The notes under the pieces are model-generated. The model saw only the letters and a list, made by a program, of their open reading frames with translations. It searched no databases and was not told where the DNA came from. The position numbers and the translations under genes were made by a program. Shown piece by piece: positions 18,421 to 26,091 of a stretch of 64,000 bases of DNA; the stretch's first letter is position 1; each line of letters opens with the position of its first letter. This DNA comes from Clostridiales bacterium (GTDB lineage: Bacteria > Bacillota > Clostridia > Clostridiales > Clostridiaceae), in NCBI GenBank assembly GCA_012519845.1, contig JAAYPK010000035.1, positions 52,052-116,051 on the forward strand. The letters are read 5' to 3'.

Positions 18421-19543
18421 TTGATAATAGATTTAGAAAAAGAAATGAATAAATTACCAACAATAAAAGAAAATTTAAAGGAAATGGGGGCTTCACTTTG
18501 ACAAGGAAGCTTTAGAGAAAAAGGTATTAGAGTTAGATCTAAAAATGCAGGAAAATGGCTTTTGGGATGATATACAAAAAGCAGAAGAGGTTACAAAAGA
18601 AAGTAAAAGATTAAAAGATAAATTAGAGAGATATAATAACTTATGTACAAAAGTTGATGACATAGAAATATTGCACGAATTAATGGAAGAAAATGATGAT
18701 GAATCTGCAAAGGAAATTATTTCAGAAATAAAAGAAATTGAGAAAAATATCAATAACTATAAAATAGAAATTTTATTAAGTGGTGAATATGATAGAAACA
18801 ATGCCATAGTTACTTTGCATGTAGGGGTTGGAGGTACTGATGCTAATGATTGGACTGAAATGCTTCTAAGAATGTACACAAGATGGTGTGAAAAAAAGAA
18901 CTATAAAGTAGAAATAATAGATATGTTACCAGGTGAAGAAGCTGGGATAAAAAGTGTAACAATGAAGGTTATTGGTGAATATGCATATGGATATTTAAAG
19001 GCTGAAAAAGGAATTCATAGATTGGTTAGGATTTCACCATATAATGCTAATGGTAAAAGACAAACATCTTTCGCATCAATGGAAGTGTTACCAGAGCTTA
19101 CAAAAGATCAAGATATAGAAATAAGATCAGAAGATCTAAAAGTTGATACTTATAGAGCAAGTGGTGCCGGAGGTCAACATGTAAATAAAACAGAATCTGC
19201 CGTTAGGATTACTCATATTCCAACAGGAATAGTAGTACAATGTCAAAATGAAAGAAGCCAATTTTCAAATAGAGATACGGCATTAGCAATGCTAAAATCC
19301 AAGTTAATAGAACTTAAAGAAAGAGCACATAAAGAAAAAATAGAGGATTTAACAGGTGAACTTAAGGACATGGGATGGGGTAGTCAAATTAGATCATACG
19401 TATTTCATCCATATAGTATGGTTAAAGATCATAGAACTAATGTTGAAACTTCAAATGTATCAGGGATAATGGATGGAGATATAGATATGTTTATAAACTC
19501 CTACTTGTCTTATGAATCAAATAAAGATTGGGAGGAACAGTAA
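18421..19543 (+). CDS. prfB: Peptide chain release factor 2, programmed +1 frameshift
   Basis: RF2 releases finished proteins at UGA and UAA. Translation starts at TTG 18421 (GAGGTGA just upstream) and runs 26 codons to CTT TGA at 18496-18501, where an in-frame TGA is bypassed by a +1 shift (skipping T 18499, next codon GAC at 18500). A GGGGG tract at 18486-18490 is the internal ribosome-binding stimulator, five bases before CTT. The 347 codons after the shift bring the protein to 373 residues. The GGQ motif (ASGAGGQHVNK) is intact. The stop-recognition tripeptide, normally SPF, reads SPY here. RF2 thus regulates its own amount. A TTGAAT-N18-TATAAT at 18373-18402 may be its promoter. It ends right against the next gene. 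Confidence 0.95.
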
Positions 19544-20209
19544 ATGAATAAAGTAAATGCAGTAATCTTTGATATGGATGGATTAATGTTAGATACTGAA
19601 AGTATAACTTTCATATGTTATAAAGAAGCTTTTAGAGAATATGGATATGATATGGATAAAGAGTTTTATAAAACATTAATAGGAAGAAATATAAAAGGAA
19701 CTAAAGAGTGTGTATTAGAATCCTATGGTAGTGATTTTGATTTTGATAGTATATATGAAGAGATAGATAAAAAAAATGATGAATATATTAAAAGAAATGG
19801 TGTAGAAATCAAAAAAGGTCTTATAGAATTGCTAAAATATCTAAAAGATAATAACTACAAAATAGCTGTGGCTACTTCAACAATAAGAGAACAAGCAAAA
19901 GAACTATTAGAAAGTGTTGGAGTAATTAATTACTTTGATGGAATGGTTTGTGGGGATGATGTTATTAATTCAAAACCAGACCCAGAAATATTTATAAAAG
20001 CTGCAAGTGAAATAAATGTTCATCCTAAAGAATGTATGGTCCTAGAAGATTCAGGGGCGGGAATTGAGGCAGCATATTTAGCTGGTATGGTACCAATTAA
20101 TATTCCAGATATGAAAGAACCTGATGAGGATATGAAGAAAAAGTCTTATAAAATATTAAACAACTTATTGGATGTAATTGAATTATTAGAAAAGGAAAAT
20201 AAAAAATAA
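19544..20209 (+). CDS. HAD-superfamily phosphatase, beta-phosphoglucomutase-like
   Basis: A 221-residue HAD hydrolase. Motif I FDMDGLMLDTE supplies the nucleophile and acid Asp pair, motif II is VATST near residue 107, motif III SKPDPEIFIKA near 145, and motif IV VLEDSGAGIEAA near 165. The small helical cap after motif I is that of the beta-phosphoglucomutase/sugar-phosphatase group. The substrate cannot be read from the sequence. The ATG abuts the prfB stop with GGGAGGAAC as ribosome site, so it is translated from the prfB transcript. The following mutarotase-like gene suggests a role in sugar metabolism. Confidence 0.9.
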   Translation: MNKVNAVIFDMDGLMLDTESITFICYKEAFREYGYDMDKEFYKTLIGRNIKGTKECVLESYGSDFDFDSIYEEIDKKNDEYIKRNGVEIKKGLIELLKYLKDNNYKIAVATSTIREQAKELLESVGVINYFDGMVCGDDVINSKPDPEIFIKAASEINVHPKECMVLEDSGAGIEAAYLAGMVPINIPDMKEPDEDMKKKSYKILNNLLDVIELLEKENKK

Positions 20210-20225
20210 AAATGGAAGTGATATT

Positions 20226-21101
20226 ATGATTCATACTTTGGAAAATGATTATGTTAAAATAACAGCAAGTAATGAAGGCGGAGAAATTTACTCCATTACA
20301 AACAAAAGAAGTAATCGTGATATTCTTTGGAATGGGAGATCATTTGGATGGAATATGTCAGCTCCAACATTGTTTCCTATAATAGGCAATGTAAAAAGTG
20401 GAAAAATAAAAGTTGATAATAAAAAATATACCCTAAAACAACATGGATTTGCTAATAGATATAAACATGATCTTATTAGCAAAAATGATAATGAAATAAA
20501 ATTCGAATTAAAATATAGCGAAGATACTTTAAAAAGCTATCCATTCAAATTTTTGTTAGAAACTACCTATTCTATATTTGAAAATGAAATAAGTATTACA
20601 TTTAATGTTAAAAATATTGATGATGAAGATATATATTTTTCTTTAGGTTCTCATCCATGCTTCTTTTGCCCATTTAATAAAGAGGATGATTTAAATGAAT
20701 ATTATTTGGAATTTCAATGCATTGAAGATGCATCTATATTTGAAATTGATAAAAATGACTTACTAACAGGAAATAAAATTAACTACTTAAAAAATACAAG
20801 TATAATTAGATTAAATAATAAAACCTTTAGTAATGGAACATTAATATTTGATCATTTAAAATCCAAATCAGTATCATTAAAATCAAATATTAGGGATGAA
20901 GAAATTAAAGTGGAACTGGGAGATTTTAAATATTTAGCTTTATGGGCTCCAGAGGAAACAAGACCATTTATTTGTATTGAACCATGGTTTGGACATGCTG
21001 ATTATAATAAATTTAAGGGTGAATTTAAAGAAAAAGAAGGGATAATTAAGTTAGGCAGAGGAAAAGAACATACTATGTCCTATAAAATAATACTAAAATA
21101 A
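20226..21101 (+). CDS. Aldose 1-epimerase family protein (LacX-like)
   Basis: A 291-residue protein of the galactose mutarotase fold, which interconverts alpha and beta forms of hexoses. The conserved His lies in SLGSHPCFFCPF (about residue 142), and the catalytic Glu lies in FICIEPWFG near residue 255. The N-terminal part (FGWNMSAPTLFPIIGNV) is typical of the LacX-type branch rather than canonical GalM, so the sugar preference is uncertain. The gene follows the HAD phosphatase by 16 bases and ends at a strong terminator, completing a prfB-HAD-epimerase unit. Confidence 0.85.
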   Translation: MIHTLENDYVKITASNEGGEIYSITNKRSNRDILWNGRSFGWNMSAPTLFPIIGNVKSGKIKVDNKKYTLKQHGFANRYKHDLISKNDNEIKFELKYSEDTLKSYPFKFLLETTYSIFENEISITFNVKNIDDEDIYFSLGSHPCFFCPFNKEDDLNEYYLEFQCIEDASIFEIDKNDLLTGNKINYLKNTSIIRLNNKTFSNGTLIFDHLKSKSVSLKSNIRDEEIKVELGDFKYLALWAPEETRPFICIEPWFGHADYNKFKGEFKEKEGIIKLGRGKEHTMSYKIILK

Positions 21102-21137
21102 ACATAAATATTTTAATAAATGATTATCAAAGATTCA

Positions 21138-21185
21138 AAAAAATACCTTAGTATTCTAAAAAAGAATATTAAGGTATTTTTTTTT
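21138..21185 (+). terminator. Intrinsic terminator after the epimerase gene
   Basis: AAATACCTTA-TATTCT pairs with AGAATA-TAAGGTATTT, ending in nine T. It separates this unit from the flavodoxin gene. Confidence 0.92.
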
Positions 21186-21186
21186 G

Positions 21187-21239
21187 TTGAAAACTATTTT
21201 CAATTCAATTGAGAAATGTTATCATTAATATAATGATAA
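21187..21239 (+). promoter_or_regulatory. Two Fur-like inverted repeats upstream of flavodoxin
   Basis: Site 1, TTGAAAA-CTA-TTTTCAA at 21187-21203, matches 10 of 14 arm positions of the Bacillus 7-1-7 Fur box (TGATAAT-N-ATTATCA) when read as TGAAAAC-T-ATTTTCA. Site 2, TTATCATTA-ATA-TAATGATAA at 21219-21239, is a perfect 9-3-9 repeat made of GATAAT-like units, and it covers a TATAAT at 21229-21234. Repression by iron-loaded Fur and induction of flavodoxin under iron limitation is a reasonable inference. Binding by PerR or Zur is possible. Confidence 0.55.
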
Positions 21240-21280
21240 AAAATATAATTTTAGGAAAAATATTAATAGGAGGAGTTAAA

Positions 21281-21700
21281 ATGAAAATAGTTTATTGGTC
21301 AGGAACTGGAAATACAGAAAAAATGGCAAATCTTATTGCCGAAGGAATTAAAGAAGGGGGTAAAGATGCTGAAATAGTTAATGTTAGTTCAGCAAATCCT
21401 GATATTTTTAATGAAGAAGAAATTGTTATTCTAGGTTGTCCAGCTATGGGAGATGAAGTAATTGAAGAGTCGGAGTTTGAACCATTTATTGAAGAAATTT
21501 CAGGTAAGGTGAATGGAAAGAAAGTGGCCTTATTTGGCTCTTATGGTTGGGGTAATGGAGAATGGATGGAAAGTTTTGAAGAAAGAATTAGTTCTTACGG
21601 AGGAAGTTTAGTTATTGATAGTTTGATAATTCAAAATGAACCAGAAGGAAGCAGCGAAGACCAGTGTATTGAATTTGGTCAAAGTATTGCTAAGATATAA
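21281..21700 (+). CDS. Flavodoxin
   Basis: A 139-residue short-chain flavodoxin, an FMN electron carrier that can replace ferredoxin when iron is short. The phosphate loop SGTGNTEKMA is at residues 7-16, and the FMN-flanking loops GCPAMGDEVIEESEFEPF and FGSYGWGNGEW are typical of the clostridial protein. The reading frame is open from 21209, but the ATG at 21281 after AGGAGGAG gives the normal length and N-terminus. Fur-like repeats precede it, and it is two bases from a DUF3793 gene that is probably in the same operon. Confidence 0.96.
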   Translation: MKIVYWSGTGNTEKMANLIAEGIKEGGKDAEIVNVSSANPDIFNEEEIVILGCPAMGDEVIEESEFEPFIEEISGKVNGKKVALFGSYGWGNGEWMESFEERISSYGGSLVIDSLIIQNEPEGSSEDQCIEFGQSIAKI

Positions 21701-21702
21701 TT

Positions 21703-22326
21703 ATGGAAAACCAAGAATATAAAAAATTTTATAATAGACTAAAAATCTTAGATGGTAAGGACCTAATTGAAAATTATTTAGTCTACAATTTATCTACAGT
21801 TATATCAAAAGTAAAACCATCAGTAACAATAACAATTCATAAAAACCATTATACTTTATTTGAAGCGTGGAAAAAACATGGAGCAAAATTTGTAGAAGAA
21901 TTAGGATTAGAGTATTTGGATCTTAGAGATTGTAAAAGAATTCTTATAGTACTAGTATATGATAAGCAAATTATAGAGGAGTGTATTTCCTATAAAGATA
22001 ATAAAGAGTTTTTAATATCCATTGGATATCCAAAAGAAAATGATCCCTATATAAATTTATATTTACTGAAGAAAAGATATTCTATTTATAATTGTCCTCA
22101 TGAAATAGGAATATTTTTAGGGATACCAATAGAGGATGTAAAAGATTTTATTGAATGTGGTGAAAAGAAATGCATATTGTGTAAGTATTGGAAAGTGTAC
22201 AATAACTACCATGAAGCAAAAAAAATCTTTAATAGATATGATAAAGTAAAGAAACATACTGTAAAACATTTATTATTGGGAAATAAAACATTAGAAGTTG
22301 CAGATGGGTTAAGAAATTTTTTCTGA
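21703..22326 (+). CDS. DUF3793 family protein
   Basis: A 207-residue soluble protein of the DUF3793 family, found in clostridia and often next to flavodoxin genes. The C-terminal signature CPHEIGIFLGIPIEDVKDF is followed by CGEKKCILCKYWKVYNN, giving four clustered cysteines counting CPHE, and by a basic tail. The function is unknown; a metal- or redox-linked role is suggested only by the cysteines and by the operon. The ATG follows the flavodoxin stop by two bases without a clear ribosome site, which implies translational coupling. There is no obvious terminator after it. Confidence 0.85.
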   Translation: MENQEYKKFYNRLKILDGKDLIENYLVYNLSTVISKVKPSVTITIHKNHYTLFEAWKKHGAKFVEELGLEYLDLRDCKRILIVLVYDKQIIEECISYKDNKEFLISIGYPKENDPYINLYLLKKRYSIYNCPHEIGIFLGIPIEDVKDFIECGEKKCILCKYWKVYNNYHEAKKIFNRYDKVKKHTVKHLLLGNKTLEVADGLRNFF

Positions 22327-22424
22327 TTTCACGAATTAAATTGTAAATTTTATTAAAATAAAATGAGATATTAATCAAAACTAATTAATAAGGGAGTATA
22401 ATTATCTTATGGAAGGTGATTAGC

Positions 22425-22835
22425 ATGAATAAAAAAAGAGTATTAGTGCCAATAGATGGTACTGAAAGAAGTATGCATTCTTTATATTTTATTAAGGAAT
22501 TATTCCCAAAAGATACTACTGAAATTATATTAATGCATGTTAGAGAAATTGTTTTTTTTGATGGTATGGCAGTTTCCGAAGAAATAAAAACAGCTCAAGA
22601 ATTAGGTGAGGAAGTTCTAAATGTTGCAGAAGAACAAATAAGAGAATATGATACAAGAAAATATTTTACCTTTGGGTATGCAGCAGAAGAAATTCTAAAA
22701 AAGGCTTCTGAAGAAAAAATTGATTTCATTGTCATGACTAAATCAACTAAAAAAGGATTAACTAGAATGATAGGTTCAGTTACAGCAAGCGTAGTCAAGA
22801 AGGCTCATGCTGTTGTAATGATTGTACCAGAATAA
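22425..22835 (+). CDS. Universal stress protein (UspA family)
   Basis: A 136-residue single-domain Usp. The start KRVLVPIDGTERS is the typical first strand with the conserved Asp, and the C-terminal region MIGSVTASVVKKAHAVVMIVP matches the GS-containing nucleotide-binding end of the family. In place of the usual GxxGxxxxxxxxxG loop the sequence reads STKKGLTRMIGS, so ATP binding is likely but not certain. The ATG at 22425 with GGAAGGTGA upstream is preferred to the earlier in-frame start at 22416. It is a single gene ending at a bidirectional terminator. Confidence 0.88.
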   Translation: MNKKRVLVPIDGTERSMHSLYFIKELFPKDTTEIILMHVREIVFFDGMAVSEEIKTAQELGEEVLNVAEEQIREYDTRKYFTFGYAAEEILKKASEEKIDFIVMTKSTKKGLTRMIGSVTASVVKKAHAVVMIVPE

Positions 22836-22850
22836 ATTTATGTAATAAGA

Positions 22851-22898
22851 AAAATCATATATATTTGATGTGAAAACACCAAAAATATATGATTTTTT
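22851..22898. terminator. Bidirectional terminator between uspA and the nitronate monooxygenase gene
   Basis: AAAATCATATAT pairs with ATATATGATTTT with an inner GTG-AAAA-CAC hairpin. Flanking A and T runs allow use from both directions. Confidence 0.8.
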
Positions 22899-22906
22899 AC
22901 TTTTTA

Positions 22907-23974
22907 TTATGCTTTTAGAATTTCTTCCTTTAATTCATTCATAAGGTCAGAAACACTTGTTATTTTATCAATTCTATAGGCATTAGAACCACAAAAAATT
23001 AATCCATCATCAACATTACCATTAACAGAATTAATTAATGCCCTGCTAATACAGTAAGGTGTATCACTTGGGTTGCAAGGAGTTAAACAATTATAGCAAT
23101 GTGTAATTTTTTCTTTATAACTTTTGCTATGTTTTACGAATTTATTTAATATAGCTCTTCCAGGCATCCCTACAGGACTATTAACAATTGTAATATCTTC
23201 TTCTTTACAATTTACATATGCTTCCTTAAATTCCTTTGAAGCGTCACATTCATGAGTAGCAACAAATCTTGTAGCCATTTGAACCCCACTTGCACCAAGC
23301 TTTAGATATTTAGCAATATCATATCCTGTATAAACCCCACCTGCAACAATAACAGGAATTTCTTTTGAATAAAGTTTTTCATATTTTTTTACTTCATCAA
23401 TAATTGATAAAATAGTTTCATCAAAATGAATTCTCTCTTCTTCAAGATTTTCTTTTTTAAATCCTAAATGACCACCTGCTTCTGGACCTTCGATTACTAC
23501 CATATCTGCTGTTTTATTATAATGCTTATCCCAAAGTTTTAGAATTACCTTTGTAGCTTTTAATGAAGAAACAATAGGTGCAATTTTAACCTTAGAGCCT
23601 TTGACGATATCAGGAAGGTTAGTGGGTAATCCAGCACCAGAAATGATTAAGTCTATACCTGCTTCAATTGCAGTTTTTATTGTTTCTACATAACCGGTAG
23701 TAGCTACCATTACATTTAAACCAAGAATTCCATTTTTACATTTATCTTTAGCTAATTTTATTTCTTTTTTTATTGTACGGAGATTACATTCTAAAGAATT
23801 ATTAAAAAAATCAGGTTCTCTAAATCCTATTTGAGCTGATGAAATAACTCCAATTCCACCTGCGTTTGTAACGGCAGATGCTAAATTAGATAATGAAACA
23901 CCAACGCCCATTCCTCCTTGTATTATTGGAAGAGAAACTGATAACTCTCCTATTTTTAATGGTTTAATATTCAT
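22907..23974 (-). CDS. Nitronate monooxygenase / FabK-related FMN enzyme
   Basis: A 355-residue TIM-barrel flavoprotein of the nitronate monooxygenase (2-nitropropane dioxygenase) family, which also includes enoyl-ACP reductase II (FabK). FMN-binding signatures are LPIIQGGMGVGVS at the start, VIEGPEAGGHLG in the middle and IVAGGVYTGYDIAKYLKLGA with GVQMATRF later. A C-terminal Cys cluster, CYNCLTPCNPSDTPYC, is typical of the clostridial subgroup and not of classical FabK. The substrate is uncertain. The mRNA has AAGGAGT before the ATG. A FabT-like operator lies at the predicted start of transcription, hinting at a link to lipid metabolism. Confidence 0.85.
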   Translation of the reverse strand: MNIKPLKIGELSVSLPIIQGGMGVGVSLSNLASAVTNAGGIGVISSAQIGFREPDFFNNSLECNLRTIKKEIKLAKDKCKNGILGLNVMVATTGYVETIKTAIEAGIDLIISGAGLPTNLPDIVKGSKVKIAPIVSSLKATKVILKLWDKHYNKTADMVVIEGPEAGGHLGFKKENLEEERIHFDETILSIIDEVKKYEKLYSKEIPVIVAGGVYTGYDIAKYLKLGASGVQMATRFVATHECDASKEFKEAYVNCKEEDITIVNSPVGMPGRAILNKFVKHSKSYKEKITHCYNCLTPCNPSDTPYCISRALINSVNGNVDDGLIFCGSNAYRIDKITSVSDLMNELKEEILKA

Positions 23975-24009
23975 AAATCATACTCCTTATTATATAATTT
24001 GAATAAAAA

Positions 24010-24030
24010 ATATTTTGACTATCAAAATAT
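24010..24030 (-). promoter_or_regulatory. FabT-like operator, 9-3-9 inverted repeat
   Basis: ATATTTTGA-CTA-TCAAAATAT is a perfect 9-3-9 palindrome containing TTTGA-N3-TCAAA, the core of MarR-type FabT/FabR sites in Firmicute fatty-acid regulons. It lies directly downstream of the minus-strand -10 box, where a bound repressor would block initiation. Confidence 0.6.
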
Positions 24031-24031
24031 A

Positions 24032-24060
24032 ATTATATAGTAATATTAATGAATTTACAA
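24032..24060 (-). promoter_or_regulatory. Promoter of the nitronate monooxygenase gene
   Basis: On the minus strand TTGTAA (24060-24055), a 17-base spacer, and perfect TATAAT (24037-24032). The start would fall inside the operator at 24010-24030. Confidence 0.65.
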
Positions 24061-24090
24061 TATTAGTATAAAAGAAATAATAATTATTTG

Positions 24091-24120
24091 TTGACATATA
24101 TAAGGTTATCGTGTTACAAT
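24091..24120 (+). promoter_or_regulatory. Promoter of tRNA-Trp
   Basis: Perfect TTGACA at 24091-24096, an 18-base spacer, TACAAT at 24115-24120 with extended TG at 24112-24113. The start is expected a few bases before the tRNA. Confidence 0.75.
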
Positions 24121-24132
24121 TAATTTCGTCCT

Positions 24133-24206
24133 AGGGGTGTAGTTCATCGGTAGAATAAGAGTCTCCAAAACTCCAGAGGAGGGTTCGATTCCTTCCACCC
24201 CTGCCA
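24133..24206 (+). tRNA. tRNA-Trp (CCA)
   Basis: A 74-base tRNA. The acceptor AGGGGTG pairs with CACCCCT, the anticodon loop is CTCCAAA with CCA, the discriminator base is G as usual for tryptophan, the T-loop is GGTTCGATTCC, and CCA is encoded. It has its own promoter and terminator. Confidence 0.97.
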
Positions 24207-24219
24207 AATAACATAGAAG

Positions 24220-24255
24220 AATGCCTGTATCATTGAGATATAGGCATTTTTTTTT
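24220..24255 (+). terminator. Terminator of tRNA-Trp
   Basis: AATGCCT-G-TAT pairs with ATA-T-AGGCATT with a 7-base loop, followed by a long T-run. Confidence 0.88.
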
Positions 24256-24370
24256 GTACAGAAAAATAAAAATTTAATGGAATTTCATAGCCAAACACAA
24301 AATTTTATTTTACTATTTGTTTTATATTTTGGTAAAATATAATTAGTAAATGTATTAAGGAGGGTATTTT

Positions 24371-25162
24371 ATGGAAAATAAAGATGTTATGGTTATTAAA
24401 GAAGAATTTATAAACGCATTAAAATTATGCGGAATAAAAAATGGGCAAAATATTATGGTGCACACTTCTTTAAAAAATATAGGGTATGTATGTGGTGGAG
24501 CACAAACAATAATTGAAGGTTTAATTGAAACTGTAGGGAATGAAGGAACTATTATTATGCCAACACAATCTTGGAAAAACCTAGATCCTTCTACAGGGGT
24601 ACATTATGAAGTGTCAGAAAAATATTGGCAAGCAATAAGAGATAATTGGCCTGCGTATAACAAGGATATTACACCTACAAATACTATGGGAGCAGTTGCA
24701 GAAATGTTTAGAAAATGGCCTGGAGCATTGAGAAGCGATCATCCAGCAAGATCTGTTGCAGCTTATGGTAAAAATGCGAAATTCATTACTGAAAATCATG
24801 AGTTATCAAATATATTTGGTGAAAATTCACCTGTAGATAAACTATATAAATTAGATGGATATGTATTATTAATTGGAGTAGGATATGACAAAAATACATC
24901 AATACATTTAGCTGATGAAAAAGCAAATTATAAAAGTAAAAGAAAAGTGAAAGAAAGTAGTGCCATAATGGTTAATGGAGTAAGAGAATGGGTTACTTAC
25001 GAAACTTTATATGTAGATGGAGAAGACTTCGTTGATATAGGAAAAGCTTTTGAAGAAAGGCATAATGTTAAAAAGGTACCACTTGGGAATACTGAGCTTG
25101 TTTTTATGAAGCAAAGGGAATTAGTAGATTTTGCAGTAGAATGGATTGAAAAAAATAGATAG
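24371..25162 (+). CDS. AAC(3)-family N-acetyltransferase (YokD-like)
   Basis: A 263-residue member of the antibiotic 3-N-acetyltransferase family. The N-terminal CoA-binding part MVHTSLKNIGYVCGGAQTII, the PTQSW segment, and the conserved NTMGAVAEMFRKWPG and SDHPARSVAAYG motifs are present. Family members acetylate aminoglycosides using acetyl-CoA, but many chromosomal copies in Firmicutes, such as Bacillus YokD, have no proven resistance role. It stands alone between tRNA-Trp and the SASP genes, has host-like base composition and no mobile-element signs, so it looks resident. AAGGAGGG precedes the ATG. Confidence 0.85.
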   Translation: MENKDVMVIKEEFINALKLCGIKNGQNIMVHTSLKNIGYVCGGAQTIIEGLIETVGNEGTIIMPTQSWKNLDPSTGVHYEVSEKYWQAIRDNWPAYNKDITPTNTMGAVAEMFRKWPGALRSDHPARSVAAYGKNAKFITENHELSNIFGENSPVDKLYKLDGYVLLIGVGYDKNTSIHLADEKANYKSKRKVKESSAIMVNGVREWVTYETLYVDGEDFVDIGKAFEERHNVKKVPLGNTELVFMKQRELVDFAVEWIEKNR

Positions 25163-25176
25163 GATTAAATTACCAA

Positions 25177-25205
25177 GAATATAAAAGTAAACTTGGGACA
25201 ATATA
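25177..25205 (+). promoter_or_regulatory. Candidate sigma-G promoter, SASP gene 1
   Basis: GAATA at 25177-25181, a 17-base spacer, CAATATA at 25199-25205. It fits the forespore sigma-G pattern GNATR-N17/18-CAHWNTA, and the same spacing and -10 recur at SASP gene 2. Confidence 0.7.
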
Positions 25206-25278
25206 TTAGTGTAAGTTAAATAACTTATTATTTATAAGTAGTTAGCTTATAAACATTAAACCAAAGGAGGGATCAGCC

Positions 25279-25464
25279 ATGTCATATAAAGCATTAGTAC
25301 CAGAATCAAAAAATGGTTTGGCAAAATTCAAAAATGAAGTTGCCCAAGAAATGGGTGTACCATTTAAAGATTACAACGGGGATTTAAGCTCAAGACAATG
25401 TGGATCCGTTGGTGGTGAAATGGTAAAAAGAATGGTAGAACAATACGAAAGTGGCTTAAAATAA
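25279..25464 (+). CDS. Alpha/beta-type small acid-soluble spore protein 1
   Basis: A 61-residue SASP that coats spore DNA and protects it from UV and chemical damage. FKNEVAQEMG near residue 16 matches the region cut by the germination protease GPR, and SRQCGSVGGEMVKRMVE near residue 38 is the conserved DNA-binding helix. AGGAGGGATCAGCC directly precedes the ATG and is repeated before the second SASP. The two proteins are about 80 percent identical by eye and arose by tandem duplication. Each gene has its own sigma-G-type promoter and terminator. Confidence 0.96.
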   Translation: MSYKALVPESKNGLAKFKNEVAQEMGVPFKDYNGDLSSRQCGSVGGEMVKRMVEQYESGLK

Positions 25465-25503
25465 TTATTAATTATTAAAGGCACTTTAACTACCTAAAAA
25501 AAG

Positions 25504-25544
25504 GCATTCTAAAATGATATTACATCATTTTAGAATGTTTTTTT
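25504..25544 (+). terminator. Terminator of SASP gene 1
   Basis: CATTCTAAAATGAT and ATCATTTTAGAATG are perfectly complementary (14 pairs), then a T-run. Confidence 0.93.
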
Positions 25545-25640
25545 ACGTATAGGAAATTATAATGTGAAAACCTAAATATATCTTGAATCATAGACATAAA
25601 ATTATTAGAAAAATCAGGAGATGATACCTTAATATACTAT

Positions 25641-25669
25641 GAATATTAAAATCTATTCAGGACAATATA
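25641..25669 (+). promoter_or_regulatory. Candidate sigma-G promoter, SASP gene 2
   Basis: GAATA at 25641-25645, a 17-base spacer, CAATATA at 25663-25669: the same architecture as at SASP gene 1, although most of the spacer differs. Confidence 0.7.
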
Positions 25670-25741
25670 ATAGTGTAAGTTAAATAACTTAAAAAATTAA
25701 GTGAAATAACTTATAGTCATTAACCAGAGGAGGGATCAGCC

Positions 25742-25927
25742 ATGTCAAACAGAGCATTAGTTCCAGAATCCAAAAATGGTCTAGCAAGATTCAAAAATGA
25801 AGTTGCACAAGAATTAGGAGTACCATTTACAGATTACAACGGAGACTTAACTGCAAGACAATGTGGGTCCGTTGGTGGTGAAATGGTGAAAAGAATGGTA
25901 GAAGAATATGAGGAAAGATTAAGGTAA
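25742..25927 (+). CDS. Alpha/beta-type small acid-soluble spore protein 2
   Basis: A 61-residue paralogue of the SASP at 25279-25464. The GPR-site region FKNEVAQELG and the DNA-binding helix RQCGSVGGEMVKRMVE are kept, while the C-terminus differs (EEYEERLR against EQYESGLK). It protects spore DNA and supplies amino acids after germination. It is expressed separately from the first copy, because a strong terminator and a new sigma-G-type promoter lie between them. Confidence 0.96.
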   Translation: MSNRALVPESKNGLARFKNEVAQELGVPFTDYNGDLTARQCGSVGGEMVKRMVEEYEERLR

Positions 25928-25978
25928 TATTATATTATTAATAACTTAATTTAGTATTCAACTAACTACCAAAAAAGG

Positions 25979-26022
25979 AGATATTTTAAGATGATATTTT
26001 TCATCTTAAAATATCTTTTTTC
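25979..26022 (+). terminator. Terminator of SASP gene 2
   Basis: AGATATTTTAAGATGA pairs perfectly with TCATCTTAAAATATCT over a short T-rich loop, followed by six T. Confidence 0.93.
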
Positions 26023-26091
26023 ATTGTGCTGATTTATTCATAATTTTATGATAAAATGAGAACAAAGGTTCGTAGTAGTTAGGAGAAAAAA

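Noticed and set aside
18421..18502. In-frame TGA in prfB as a nonsense mutation or sequencing error
   Set aside because: The CTTTGAC context with a G-tract ahead is the known programmed RF2 frameshift site.
24371..25162. Acquired aminoglycoside resistance gene
   Set aside because: The AAC(3) family match is real, but composition is host-like, no mobile element or resistance neighbours are present, and chromosomal members of this family often have no resistance role.
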